Assembly (NCBI GenBank): GCA_011050675.1
Contig: DRFI01000010.1
Location: 124,001 to 188,000 of the forward strand
Direction of reading: 5' to 3'
DNA length: 64,000 bases
From: Maribacter sp.
Lineage (GTDB): Bacteria > Bacteroidota > Bacteroidia > Flavobacteriales > Flavobacteriaceae
The notes below the pieces were generated by a model. The model had not been told where the DNA came from, did no database searches, and worked only from the letters and a program-made list of their open reading frames with translations. Shown here in pieces: positions 55,314-64,000 of the stretch (its first letter is position 1; each line of letters starts with the position of its first letter). The translations under genes were made by a program, and so were the position numbers.

Positions 55314-55336
55314 AAAATCAACGAAAAGGATTTCGT
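55314..55336 (-). terminator. Candidate terminator after tamB
   Basis: ACGAAA (55321-55326) and TTTCGT (55331-55336) form a 6-bp stem with a 4-base loop. On the minus strand the hairpin is followed after three bases by a run of six T. A perfect palindrome TTGTTAATTAACAA lies nearby at 55371-55384. The stem is short, so this is tentative. Confidence 0.35.
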
Positions 55337-55402
55337 GCTAACACATTCCAACTTAAACTCTTAAAGTTGTTTGTTAATTAACAAAAAATAGATGATTACC
55401 TG

Positions 55403-58400
55403 TTAATTTATTGATTTTGGCTTATCGTAAAAACGTATTAAACTATCATTACCCATTACAGAAGAGGGGTTTTCAATTTCTTTTACAGGTAGGGGCTCTA
55501 CTTTTTCAATCGGCTTTGTTGCCAGTATTTTTCGAAAAAGCTCTCTGAAGTTATTAAAATCTACTTCGTAAGATAAACCAGCCCCTTGTGTAGACCCTTG
55601 TTGATCGGATAAATATGCCTGAATCTCACTCTGTCTACTAAAGAAATTAGCACTCAACGTACCTTCTTCATTCAACAAAATTTGTATTTCAAAATCACCA
55701 GCCACCAATGTTTCACTCGATGCACCAACCGGAACCCCGACTTTACCGTTAAATAAAATTCTATCTGAAATTTGTGTTGAAACCGTAACACCTATACGGT
55801 CATCGGTTTCTATATCTGCAGACCTATCTAGTATACCTTGCTCATAGGACAATCCTAGATTAAACTTATCATTACCACCGCTTAAAATAGAATTTAATAT
55901 ACTGGAAGCACTTTGCACCAAGTTACCCGTAATTGCTTGCTGGTTAATTCCGCTTTGAGAATTCACGAATGTACCTTGTGCCAATAGAAAAATAGCATTC
56001 TTCTCTTCTACTGTTGGATCTTGCAATCTATATTCTAGCTCTGATTTTACAATTGAATTAGTACCCGGAAAGTCAATTCCAAAATCAATATCAGGACTTT
56101 GTAGCTGCCCTGTTAAACTTATAATTACATCTGTTGGAATTCTACGTGTAAAACCAGCATCATCAAGCAACGGTGCTGGGTTAGCATTTAAAGAATATAC
56201 AGCTTCCATATCAAGAATAGCTTCTAAAGGTTTTTGGTCCCAATTAATAGTTCCACCAGGTTCCACTTTAAACTTCTTATCTATGATACCACCAAATTTA
56301 TAATTGAACTCACCTGTAACCACAACATAATCTCCATACATTTCAAACTTTCCGTTTGTGTTTATCTGTATCAAAATAATACCTACACCTGTACCTTTTA
56401 AGGCACTACCAGTTTTGGTATCTGTTACAATTTCAATTTCGGCATCTGGTGTAACATCAAGGTTAAATTCTAGCTCTAACCCTTGATAATCTTTTAATTG
56501 ACGCTGACCTTCTTTTCTTTTCTTATCATTCTTTTCTATAAAATTGATAAATGAATAGTCACCTAAACTAGCCACATCGCTTAAAGGAATTTTTAATGAA
56601 GTTCCTTTAGCGGTTGCACCATCAACTGTAATATTTAAAGCAGTAGTTGGACCATAAATACGCCCTGTCCCGTTTAAATATCCTGTTCCGTAATATAAAT
56701 CGCCCTCTTTAAATTCGGTATTGAGAATTAAGAATCGGTCATTTTTAGTATCTACATTTAAATCTAACACCCAATCTTTAAAGAAACTATGGGTTATAGT
56801 ACCATCTAAATTTGCTCGAGTACCTTTAGCTACATCTTCCAAAGCTATATTTTCAAAATCGAATGTCTGATTTTTAAGTATTACCCTTGATCTTGGTGCA
56901 AAACCATAATCTACGTTTAAATAAGGCACGGCAATACCAGCATTATCTAAAGTAAGAAGTCCGTCAAAGCTAGGGTTATCCACATTACCCTGTATTCTCA
57001 CCCTACCATCAATATCTCCTCTAATACGGTCAATAACACCCTCCCCTAGCGGACTAAAGGGTTCTAAACCAAAATTATTAAAGTTCGCTATTAAGTCTGC
57101 CCTAGGCACATCTCCTTTATTCTCTATACTACCTACTACACTGAATTTTTCAACATCATTATCTGACAATTGAGAATTAACTTGAAACTCTGACAAATCT
57201 TTATTACCAATAATACTAATGGCTAAATCTCCAAGAGGAATATCATTGATTCCAAACTTTTCTATATTCAAATTAGAGGATGGCAAATAAATACCATCTT
57301 TCTGCAAAACATTTAAAGTCCCATTTACCTCTCCTTGCAACTTAAGACTATCAATGACTGGTGTTATTTTATCTAAAGAGACTATTTTAAATTGCAACTG
57401 AAGATCCTTATAGGTGGAATCTGCCAATTGACCTTTTAAACGAATTTGCTCTTTTTCTTCATTATTCATTACAATTTCCTGTATTGTAATGCTGTCTAAT
57501 GCCCTATTTAAAATAACCTTGTTCTTGGTATCGCCATCCTTATTCAAAACCCATTTATTGCCCTTGAAATTAACGTCTGACGTTTTTAGACCAATGACAG
57601 ATTTATTATCTTTATTGAACGTATGGTAGAAATTCAGGTTATAAGAATCATTAAAACCGCTCCCTCCTTTAAACTCCGACCTAAAGAACAGCGTATCTTT
57701 TAAGGTAGTGTTAATAAGGTTAAAATCTTTGAAATTATAATACGGCGTATCTAACTCCCCAACAGAAACGAAGGTATTAAACAGCGGATTTTTATTATCA
57801 ATTCTAACTTCTATATTATCTGCAGCAGTACCGAAAGCTTCTATGCTTGGAGATTCGAAATTTAGCTTAAAGTCCCCTTCATCTGCTACAATATTTCCTT
57901 TTATAAAAGTATTTGGGTCGAACCGAACTTCTGGAAAAAAAACATCAACAATCTTATTATAAATTTTAAAATTAAAAGAAAGGCTTTGTCCGTCAGAAAT
58001 TTCAAAAGGCCTGTAGTTTGTATAAATACTACCCAATGAGTTTTGCACAAGTTTACCCAATTCGCGCACTTTAAAATTACCTTTCATAAAACCGGTAATA
58101 ATATCAGGAGAATTAATATTTATAGTACGTGCCCGTTCACTATCAAAACTAGAGGTTACGGCAAAATCTTCAAAATAATAGGTGTCATTTACGTTTTGAT
58201 AACTTGTTTGGGTAAAATTAATATCACCCACAATATTATCTAAAGTAGTACCCGTAATATCCATACTAACATTCCCTTTAAATACAGAAACGCTATCGTT
58301 AATAAAATTCAATTTTTTTAAATCGGCATAATCTACAGATGCAATAAAGTTGAAGTTATTTCTAGCTTCAGCAACATTTGCAAGCCCTTTAAAATCAAAT

Positions 58401-59857
58401 TTAAAATTCTCATCATTACTAACTAAAGAGCCATCAAACAACTGGTCTTTAATAATACCAGAAACCCGTAAATCTTGATAATTGTAATTATTAAACTCTA
58501 TGGAGTAAATCTGTCCAATTACCTCTGTATTCAACTTTTCTTTAACGAAACCCTTTCCTTCTACATTAAAATCTAAAGTAGTTTTTCCTAGATTTTTATT
58601 CTCCGCAAAATCACCTAAATCAAAATCTATTAAAGAAATGAAGCCCTTGTAAGTGGCATTGTCAATGTTGTTGAAATCACTCAAAACAATATCGGCATAA
58701 CTACTACCTACGGCGGTATTCAGGTTCACTTTAGCATCTACAGAAGAGTTTGTAATAAAAGCATTACCACGTATCGTAAACTGGCCTAATTTACTAAAAG
58801 AGGAGGGTAGCGAATTACCTATTAAATTAGGCAACAATGCATTCAATTGATAATAACTACTGGTAACATTTTTCATTTCAGCATTTAAGCTGAAAGGCTT
58901 TTGTTTACTGAATAAGTTTTTAAAATTAAAATCTCCACGAATACCTGTATCATCAGAAAACAAAAAGAGATTATCGGTATTCAAATCATTTAATACACCG
59001 TTGACATTTGCATTAAAGGTCACTTCTTTTCCTTTACCAAATTCATTATAAAGCAAATTGATTTCGTCAAATGCTACTTTAGATTCTTTAAAATCTGCGA
59101 CAACATTTACTTTATTCAAAAAGTCTTTAAAATCTTCACGGTTATAATTAAACACTAGATTTCCATCTAAAGCTGAAAGTGGCGTTTCTATCTTCAAAGA
59201 ATCAAAACGCATTTGCTGTTTCGTGTACTTAAAATTAGTTGCTAACCTATCTACTTTTAGTCCACGGTTACTAAAAAAAGACATTTCTTGAATATCTGTT
59301 GATACTTCAGGTCCCAGTATTAAAAAATCTGCAGCGTTGATATTAAGGCTGTCAAAATTTAAAACAGTCGTCTTTTCTAAATTTTCATCGATGTACTTAA
59401 ACTTACTTTTTTGAATTTCTACATAAGAAGAAGACAATCTAAATGGCGGGGTGCCCGGCGCCCTTGGTTTACCATTATCAAGTTTATCTACAAAAACCTC
59501 TAAATTGGTATTCGTTTCCCCGAAATAGGTTTTAAGTTTAAAATTTAATTCGTCTACAGAAATATCACCAAACTCCAAATTACCCTGTGCCAAATTTCCA
59601 ATACTTAAAATGGAAGTTTTAAGCTCGTTAACATAGAAGAGTGTATCTTTTTTATAATCTTCTATAAAGACACCTTCTAAACCGGTATTCCAAGAAATTA
59701 ATGAAATTTTTAATCGATCGATATTAATATGAGTACCATATTGATCGTTAATTTTTTTCGTAGCAAACTGTGCCAATAAGGTTTGCACCATTGGCAATGA
59801 AAAAATGATGGTCCCTAAAACACATATCAGCAAAAGCACCAATAATGTTCTAACCAA
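55403..59857 (-). CDS. tamB: TamB-like translocation/assembly module protein (DUF490)
   Basis: This 1484-residue protein has one N-terminal signal-anchor helix (TLLVLLLICVLGTIIFSL). A very long beta-rich body contains repeats of the AsmA/TamB beta-groove type, such as LNVDYGFAPRSRVILKNQTFDFENI. The C-terminal TamB domain (about residues 1080-1440) contains GDYVVVTGEFNYKFGGIIDKKF and LLAQGTFVNSQSGIN. The family bridges the inner and outer membranes to assist outer-membrane biogenesis or lipid flow. The start is TTG 59857; conserved-looking residues (KKLRKI) continue upstream without ATG, so the true start may be a rarer codon. A stop closes the frame at about 59886. Confidence 0.92.
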   Translation of the reverse strand: MVRTLLVLLLICVLGTIIFSLPMVQTLLAQFATKKINDQYGTHINIDRLKISLISWNTGLEGVFIEDYKKDTLFYVNELKTSILSIGNLAQGNLEFGDISVDELNFKLKTYFGETNTNLEVFVDKLDNGKPRAPGTPPFRLSSSYVEIQKSKFKYIDENLEKTTVLNFDSLNINAADFLILGPEVSTDIQEMSFFSNRGLKVDRLATNFKYTKQQMRFDSLKIETPLSALDGNLVFNYNREDFKDFLNKVNVVADFKESKVAFDEINLLYNEFGKGKEVTFNANVNGVLNDLNTDNLFLFSDDTGIRGDFNFKNLFSKQKPFSLNAEMKNVTSSYYQLNALLPNLIGNSLPSSFSKLGQFTIRGNAFITNSSVDAKVNLNTAVGSSYADIVLSDFNNIDNATYKGFISLIDFDLGDFAENKNLGKTTLDFNVEGKGFVKEKLNTEVIGQIYSIEFNNYNYQDLRVSGIIKDQLFDGSLVSNDENFKFDFKGLANVAEARNNFNFIASVDYADLKKLNFINDSVSVFKGNVSMDITGTTLDNIVGDINFTQTSYQNVNDTYYFEDFAVTSSFDSERARTININSPDIITGFMKGNFKVRELGKLVQNSLGSIYTNYRPFEISDGQSLSFNFKIYNKIVDVFFPEVRFDPNTFIKGNIVADEGDFKLNFESPSIEAFGTAADNIEVRIDNKNPLFNTFVSVGELDTPYYNFKDFNLINTTLKDTLFFRSEFKGGSGFNDSYNLNFYHTFNKDNKSVIGLKTSDVNFKGNKWVLNKDGDTKNKVILNRALDSITIQEIVMNNEEKEQIRLKGQLADSTYKDLQLQFKIVSLDKITPVIDSLKLQGEVNGTLNVLQKDGIYLPSSNLNIEKFGINDIPLGDLAISIIGNKDLSEFQVNSQLSDNDVEKFSVVGSIENKGDVPRADLIANFNNFGLEPFSPLGEGVIDRIRGDIDGRVRIQGNVDNPSFDGLLTLDNAGIAVPYLNVDYGFAPRSRVILKNQTFDFENIALEDVAKGTRANLDGTITHSFFKDWVLDLNVDTKNDRFLILNTEFKEGDLYYGTGYLNGTGRIYGPTTALNITVDGATAKGTSLKIPLSDVASLGDYSFINFIEKNDKKRKEGQRQLKDYQGLELEFNLDVTPDAEIEIVTDTKTGSALKGTGVGIILIQINTNGKFEMYGDYVVVTGEFNYKFGGIIDKKFKVEPGGTINWDQKPLEAILDMEAVYSLNANPAPLLDDAGFTRRIPTDVIISLTGQLQSPDIDFGIDFPGTNSIVKSELEYRLQDPTVEEKNAIFLLAQGTFVNSQSGINQQAITGNLVQSASSILNSILSGGNDKFNLGLSYEQGILDRSADIETDDRIGVTVSTQISDRILFNGKVGVPVGASSETLVAGDFEIQILLNEEGTLSANFFSRQSEIQAYLSDQQGSTQGAGLSYEVDFNNFRELFRKILATKPIEKVEPLPVKEIENPSSVMGNDSLIRFYDKPKSIN

Positions 59858-59872
59858 TATTTTTCTCAGTTT

Positions 59873-59900
59873 TTTGATAGGTCTTTATGTTTTACCTTTG
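59873..59900 (+). promoter_or_regulatory. tsaD promoter overlapping the tamB start region
   Basis: TACCTTTG at 59893-59900 is an exact -7 box with TTTG at 59873-59876, 16 bases upstream. This implies tsaD translation from ATG 59923 rather than ATG 59887, which would precede the transcript start. The box lies about 36 bases upstream of the tamB start on the opposite strand. Confidence 0.65.
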
Positions 59901-59922
59901 TTATTCAAATTTTATTCCAAAA

Positions 59923-60951
59923 ATGTTGGAACACGAAACAATATATATACTTGCTATAGAATCTTCTTGCGATGACACTTCTGCGGCAGTTTTAATGAAC
60001 GATAAAGTGCTCAGCAATGTTGTGGCTACCCAGGCTATTCACAAAGAATATGGCGGGGTTGTACCTGAACTGGCTTCAAGAGCACATCAACAAAATATAG
60101 TCCCCGTCGTTCATCAAGCCATAGCCAAAGCAAATATCGATAAAAAACAATTATCAGCCATAGCATTTACACGCGGACCTGGACTAATGGGTTCTTTATT
60201 AGTAGGTACTTCATTTGCAAAATCTTTATCGTTAGGCCTGTGCATACCTCTTATTGAAGTTAACCATATGAAAGCCCACATTTTGGCTCATTTTATAAAC
60301 GATCAGACCATGAAGGCGCCTTCATTTCCTTTTTTGGCTTTGACCATAAGTGGTGGGCATACCCAAATTGTTCAAGTGAACGATTTCTTTGATATGAAAA
60401 TCATTGGGCAAACCTTAGACGATGCCGTTGGTGAAGCTTTTGACAAGAGTGCTAAAATTTTAGGGCTACCCTACCCTGGCGGACCATTAATAGATAAATA
60501 TGCCGCAACCGGAGACCCTCTTAAATTTGAGTTTCCTATACCGAATGTTAAAGAATTAGATTTTAGTTTTAGCGGGTTAAAAACTAATATTCTTTATTTT
60601 ATTCAAAGAAAAACAAAGGAAGATCCTGATTTTATCACAAATAATTTAGAGGATATTTGTGCATCAATTCAATATACTATAATTACCATATTGATGAAAA
60701 AGCTCAAAAAAGCGGTTAAGCAAACTGGTATAAAAGAAATTGCAATTGGTGGTGGTGTTTCTGCTAATTCTGGCATTAGACAAACCTTAATAGAAGCCCA
60801 AACCAAATACGGTTGGAAAACATACATTCCAAAATTTGAATATTGTACAGATAATGCTGCTATGATAGGCATTGTAGGGTATCACAAATACAAAAATGAA
60901 TCTTTTTCCAATCAAGATATTACAGCTAAAGCCAGATATGTAATTTCTTGA
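59923..60951 (+). CDS. tsaD: tRNA N6-adenosine threonylcarbamoyltransferase
   Basis: The protein has 342 residues from ATG 59923; the longer frame from 59887 starts inside the promoter. It has ILAIESSCDDTSAA at the N-terminus and the metal-binding HMKAHILAHF. GGGVSANSGIR and TDNAAMIGIVGYHKY complete the Kae1/TsaD pattern. Within the TsaBDE system it transfers the threonylcarbamoyl group to A37 of tRNAs reading ANN codons. The rsmE gene follows after 17 bases on the same strand, so two RNA-modifying enzymes share an operon. Length and motifs are normal for bacterial TsaD. Confidence 0.97.
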   Translation: MLEHETIYILAIESSCDDTSAAVLMNDKVLSNVVATQAIHKEYGGVVPELASRAHQQNIVPVVHQAIAKANIDKKQLSAIAFTRGPGLMGSLLVGTSFAKSLSLGLCIPLIEVNHMKAHILAHFINDQTMKAPSFPFLALTISGGHTQIVQVNDFFDMKIIGQTLDDAVGEAFDKSAKILGLPYPGGPLIDKYAATGDPLKFEFPIPNVKELDFSFSGLKTNILYFIQRKTKEDPDFITNNLEDICASIQYTIITILMKKLKKAVKQTGIKEIAIGGGVSANSGIRQTLIEAQTKYGWKTYIPKFEYCTDNAAMIGIVGYHKYKNESFSNQDITAKARYVIS

Positions 60952-60968
60952 TTTAAACGAAAAATTTT

Positions 60969-61676
60969 ATGCAACTATTTTACAATCCTAACATACAAGC
61001 CACAGATTCTTCATTCATTTTTGACAGTAATGAAAGTAAGCACATCATAAAGGTATTGAGAAAAAAAAATGGTGATGAATTGTGGATTACCAATGGTAAT
61101 GGTTATTTGTTTGAAGCTAAAATAATTGATGACACCATTAAGAAATGTGAGGTTGAGCTTATTTCTTCTAAAAAGACACATGCTAAATCTCATTGGCTAC
61201 ACATGGTTGTTGCACCTACAAAAATGAATGATCGTTTTGAGTGGTTTTTGGAAAAAGCAACCGAAATAGGTATAGATGAAATAACTCCTATAATTTGTGA
61301 TAGATCTGAGCGCAAAGTATTAAAGTTAGACCGTATGCATAGGGTGTTAGAATCTGCCATGAAACAATCTCTACAAACATATTTACCAAAATTAAATGAA
61401 CCAGTTAGCATTTCTGATTTCTTAGAAAAACCTGTTTCTGGACTGCAATTTATTGCTCATTGCGAAGATAGCGAGCGTCACGAGCTAAAAAGAAGGGTTG
61501 TCGCCGATAAGGATGTTACCATTTTAATTGGTCCGGAAGGTGATTTTTCGCCGAATGAAATTAACAATGCCCTAGCTAAAGGTTATGCACCAGTAGCCAT
61601 GGGTACAACAAGATTGAGAACAGAAACAGCAGCTATTGTAGCTTGTACAATTGTAGCCTCCATTAATAATGGGTAA
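60969..61676 (+). CDS. rsmE: 16S rRNA (uracil1498-N3)-methyltransferase RsmE
   Basis: This 235-residue SPOUT methyltransferase has MQLFYNPNI at the start, an N-terminal PUA-like domain (VLRKKNGDELWITNGNG), the EKATEIGIDEITPIICDRSER segment and the SAM knot ILIGPEGDFSPNEI near residue 185. It ends in MGTTRLRTETAAIVAC. It methylates U1498 in 16S rRNA. It is 17 bases downstream of tsaD and probably cotranscribed. The following gene is convergent, with only 2 bases between the stops. Confidence 0.96.
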   Translation: MQLFYNPNIQATDSSFIFDSNESKHIIKVLRKKNGDELWITNGNGYLFEAKIIDDTIKKCEVELISSKKTHAKSHWLHMVVAPTKMNDRFEWFLEKATEIGIDEITPIICDRSERKVLKLDRMHRVLESAMKQSLQTYLPKLNEPVSISDFLEKPVSGLQFIAHCEDSERHELKRRVVADKDVTILIGPEGDFSPNEINNALAKGYAPVAMGTTRLRTETAAIVACTIVASINNG

Positions 61677-61678
61677 TA

Positions 61679-62470
61679 TTAAATAGTTGTTTTAACCGCC
61701 CCGATAATATTTGATTTATCATTTTCTACCAAAAGCATTAACGTAACCTTTTCATCTCTTTTAACAGAATTAGGAATTCTAATAAAACCTGAAGCTCTTT
61801 TATTTACAATGTTTATTTCCTTTTCAGCAATTACAATATTGGAATTTGTTAAGGTTCTTTGCCTATTCTCTCCCCTTTTCACCTCTGTAACTCTTTCGTT
61901 CAACAACAAGATTGCGCGCACCGTATTATTATCCGTTTTGCCTTTAATCTCATAATTAAAATTAATTTTAGCACCCTCTCTATTCAATTCTCTAAAAATC
62001 AATTCATTTACTACATTATTTCCTGAATATTTATCTATCGAACCTTTTACTTTAGCTCTATTAGACCCAACAAAATGCTCTTTACCATTGACTACTAATT
62101 GCGGCGTATAATTACCTGGATAATTAAACTTTCTATTGTAATTAGATTGCTTATCTGTAAATTCTTTTTTACTGAAAGGGTCTGCCCAACCAATGTAATT
62201 CCAATAATCAACGTGATAGCTAAGTACAAATACATTTTCAGGGTACTCGTTTTTAACCTCATTCAACAGTATGTCTGCTGGTGGACAACTTGAACAGCCT
62301 TGCGATGTAAAAAGTTCAAGAACCACTATTCCCTTATCTTCATTTTCCAAGAAATTTGAAGAAAAAGCATCCTCAACTTTATTATCTTTACTTGGTACTG
62401 ATTGTATAAAGGACATTAACGAAAGTCCTGCACTAAGAAAAATGATTAATATGAACTTCTTTGTAAACAT
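61679..62470 (-). CDS. DUF1223 thioredoxin-like secreted protein
   Basis: The protein has 263 residues from ATG 62470, with signal-like MFTKKFILIIFLSAGLSLMS. A longer frame from 62596 overlaps the divergent gene and would bury the signal, so it is rejected. The DUF1223 pattern is clear: VLELFTSQGCSSCPPAD with a Cys59-x2-Cys62 pair, SYHVDYWNYIGWADPFS and YTPQLVVNGKEHFVGS. The CxxC in a thioredoxin-like fold suggests a periplasmic thiol role, but no substrate is known. It diverges from the DUF4159 gene across 36 bases. Confidence 0.88.
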   Translation of the reverse strand: MFTKKFILIIFLSAGLSLMSFIQSVPSKDNKVEDAFSSNFLENEDKGIVVLELFTSQGCSSCPPADILLNEVKNEYPENVFVLSYHVDYWNYIGWADPFSKKEFTDKQSNYNRKFNYPGNYTPQLVVNGKEHFVGSNRAKVKGSIDKYSGNNVVNELIFRELNREGAKINFNYEIKGKTDNNTVRAILLLNERVTEVKRGENRQRTLTNSNIVIAEKEINIVNKRASGFIRIPNSVKRDEKVTLMLLVENDKSNIIGAVKTTI

Positions 62471-62506
62471 AAAAGTGAATTTAGATATTCTATTATTCGA
62501 ACTAAA

Positions 62507-63157
62507 ATGAAAAAACTTACAATACTTCTTGTCGTAATACAATCTTTTTGGTCCTTTCAAATTTTTGCTCAAGAAATAGCAATCTTGAAATATCAAGGTG
62601 GTGGTGATTGGTATGCCAACCCTACGGCTTTACCCAATTTAATAAAGTTCTGTAATAACAATATAGGTACAACCTTATCCCCTAAACCAGAAACTGTAGA
62701 AGTTGGCAATAGTTCAATTTTTCAATATCCATTTCTACATATGACCGGACATGGTAATGTTGTGTTCTCAGATGAAGAATTAGAGAACTTAAGAAACTAT
62801 CTTCTTTCTGGCGGTTTTTTACATATCGATGACAATTATGGTATGAAACCATATATTACCAGAGAAATAAAAAGACTATTTCCTGAAACAACTTTAGAAG
62901 AATTAGGCGCTGAACATCCTTTATTTACAAATAGCTATTCTTTCCCAAAAGGATTACCAAAAATTCATGAACACGATGGGCAACGCCCGCAGGCGTTCGC
63001 CATTTCCCACAACAATAGAATTGTATTATTATTTACCTCTGAATCGGATTTAGGTGATGGCTGGGAAGATCCAACAGTACATAACGATACTCCCGAAATA
63101 AGAGAAAAAGCATTACAAATGGGTGCAAATATTATAACCTACGCCTTTAAAAATTAA
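62507..63157 (+). CDS. DUF4159-domain secreted protein
   Basis: This 216-residue protein has a signal peptide ending IFAQ. DUF4159 features follow: ILKYQGGGDWYANPTALPN, FPFLHMTGHGNV-like, LLSGGFLHIDDNYGM, LFPETTLEEL and the C-terminal GDGWEDPTVHNDTPEIREKAL. The fold is thought to be related to glutamine-amidotransferase-like domains found in BatA-linked systems, but no enzymatic function is established. It diverges from the DUF1223 gene and is followed after 3 bases by the AI-2E family gene, suggesting cotranscription. Confidence 0.86.
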   Translation: MKKLTILLVVIQSFWSFQIFAQEIAILKYQGGGDWYANPTALPNLIKFCNNNIGTTLSPKPETVEVGNSSIFQYPFLHMTGHGNVVFSDEELENLRNYLLSGGFLHIDDNYGMKPYITREIKRLFPETTLEELGAEHPLFTNSYSFPKGLPKIHEHDGQRPQAFAISHNNRIVLLFTSESDLGDGWEDPTVHNDTPEIREKALQMGANIITYAFKN

Positions 63158-63160
63158 CCA

Positions 63161-64000
63161 ATGACTTCAAAGACAATTTCACAAGGTATTTTACGGGCCA
63201 TAGGTGTTATAGTAGGTATTGTTATTTTAATTTATTTCCTCTACACTATACAGTCCGTTTTGGCCTATTTAGCCATCGCAGCAGTAGTTGCATTAATTGG
63301 AAGTCCGTTAGTCCGTTTTTTTAGGTTAAAACTTAAATTACCAAATATACTTGCCGTCATTATTACTATGCTTATGATGGTTGGGATTTTAGCCGGTATT
63401 ATTGCACTTTTCATTCCATTGTTATCCGAACAAAGCAAAAACTTATCACTACTTGACATTGACGAATTACAAACAAGCTTAAACACGCTGTACCATCAAA
63501 TCACCAACTATTTAGGTCTTTCGTCACATATTGTTGAGGATGTTATTGATGATGCCCGTCTAGAAAAAAATATTTTAGAAGGATTGGATATTGGTTTTAT
63601 TCCAAACTTTTTAAATTCCTTCTTAAATGTGCTTAGCACAGCAAGTATTAGCTTGTTCTCAGTTCTATTCATTTCCTTTTTCTTCTTAAAAGACAGTAAG
63701 TTATTTGAACATGGGCTTCTAATTTTTATTCCGAAAACAAAAAAGGCAGGAACTACCAATTCATTAGTAAAGATCAATGGATTGCTATCTAGATATTTTG
63801 TTGGTTTGTTGCTTCAAATTTTTATTCTTTTTGTAATTTATACTATTGTACTTTTAATAGTAGGTATTGAAAACGCAGTTGTCATTGCCTTTCTTTGCGC
63901 TCTATTTAACATTATTCCATATATAGGTCCAATTATAGGTGGTGTTATAATGCTAACACTTACAATGACCAGTAATTTAGGTTCTAACTTCAGTGAAGTT
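63161..64000 (+). CDS. AI-2E family transporter (PerM-like), C-terminus cut by window edge
   Basis: The frame opens at ATG 63161 and remains open to the window end (280 residues visible; the family is about 340-370). Three N-terminal hydrophobic segments, a soluble loop (about 95-150) and a second membrane part including NIIPYIGPIIGGVIMLTLTM match the AI-2E/PerM family. The INGLLSRYFVGLL segment preceding the last helices is also typical. Members have been linked to ion or autoinducer export, but most are uncharacterised. It follows the DUF4159 gene by 3 bases. Confidence 0.92.
   Translation, partial: MTSKTISQGILRAIGVIVGIVILIYFLYTIQSVLAYLAIAAVVALIGSPLVRFFRLKLKLPNILAVIITMLMMVGILAGIIALFIPLLSEQSKNLSLLDIDELQTSLNTLYHQITNYLGLSSHIVEDVIDDARLEKNILEGLDIGFIPNFLNSFLNVLSTASISLFSVLFISFFFLKDSKLFEHGLLIFIPKTKKAGTTNSLVKINGLLSRYFVGLLLQIFILFVIYTIVLLIVGIENAVVIAFLCALFNIIPYIGPIIGGVIMLTLTMTSNLGSNFSEV

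Overview
The window looks like a chromosomal segment of a marine-type Flavobacteriaceae (Bacteroidota); a Maribacter/Zobellia-like genus is possible but not demonstrated. The evidence is strong A+T richness, near absence of Shine-Dalgarno sites, several -7 promoter boxes of the Bacteroidota form TAnnTTTG, a type IX secretion (T9SS) C-terminal sorting domain, bacillithiol synthesis (bshA) and Bacteroidota-type LptD and TamB. I saw no tRNA, rRNA, CRISPR array or intact insertion sequence.

Bases 1-34,000 are one large exopolysaccharide/capsule locus. Its left arm runs on the minus strand: a Wzc-type chain-length protein (cut by the window edge), a Wza-type export lipoprotein, a PglF/CapD-type 4,6-dehydratase, a PglE-type aminotransferase and UDP-xylose synthase. 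A plus-strand nucleotide-sugar block follows: a eukaryote-like UDP-glucose dehydrogenase, UDP-glucuronate 4-epimerase, and a WbpP/TviC plus WbpO/TviB pair. Together these predict UDP-GlcA, UDP-GalA, UDP-Xyl and UDP-GalNAcA (or GlcNAcA), so the polymer is probably rich in uronic acids. A pectate-lyase-like lipoprotein sits next, between two strong terminators.

Bases 13,793-33,696 carry the assembly genes: four GT4 and four GT2-type glycosyltransferases, a Wzy-like polymerase, a MurJ/Wzx-like flippase, a PglC-like initiating phosphoglycosyltransferase, an acyltransferase and three unrelated ATP-grasp proteins. Embedded in them (24,772-30,481) is an unusual cassette: short-chain dehydrogenase, SMP-30/lactonase, glycosyltransferase with an extra C-terminal domain, ATP-grasp ligase and two more dehydrogenases. 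I could not match it to a known sugar pathway. It is the best candidate for an undescribed modification system, possibly making and attaching a sugar acid or an amide-linked group.

Bases 34,451-38,101 encode a large secreted T9SS protein with four Ig-like repeats and a small lipoprotein. They are preceded by a 754-base stretch without a convincing gene.

From about 38,100 to the end the window is mostly conserved core genome. On the minus strand are an OmpA-like porin, a small lipoprotein, bshA, and a GH3/beta-lactamase fusion; then a run comprising a cell-wall amidase, MlaD, two Fe-S proteins and a small protein often mislabelled 'ABC transporter ATPase'. Next come lptD and ridA (plus), a BadF-type sugar kinase, gapA, pfkA and tamB (minus), tsaD and rsmE (plus), a DUF1223 protein (minus), a DUF4159 protein and a truncated AI-2E family transporter (plus).
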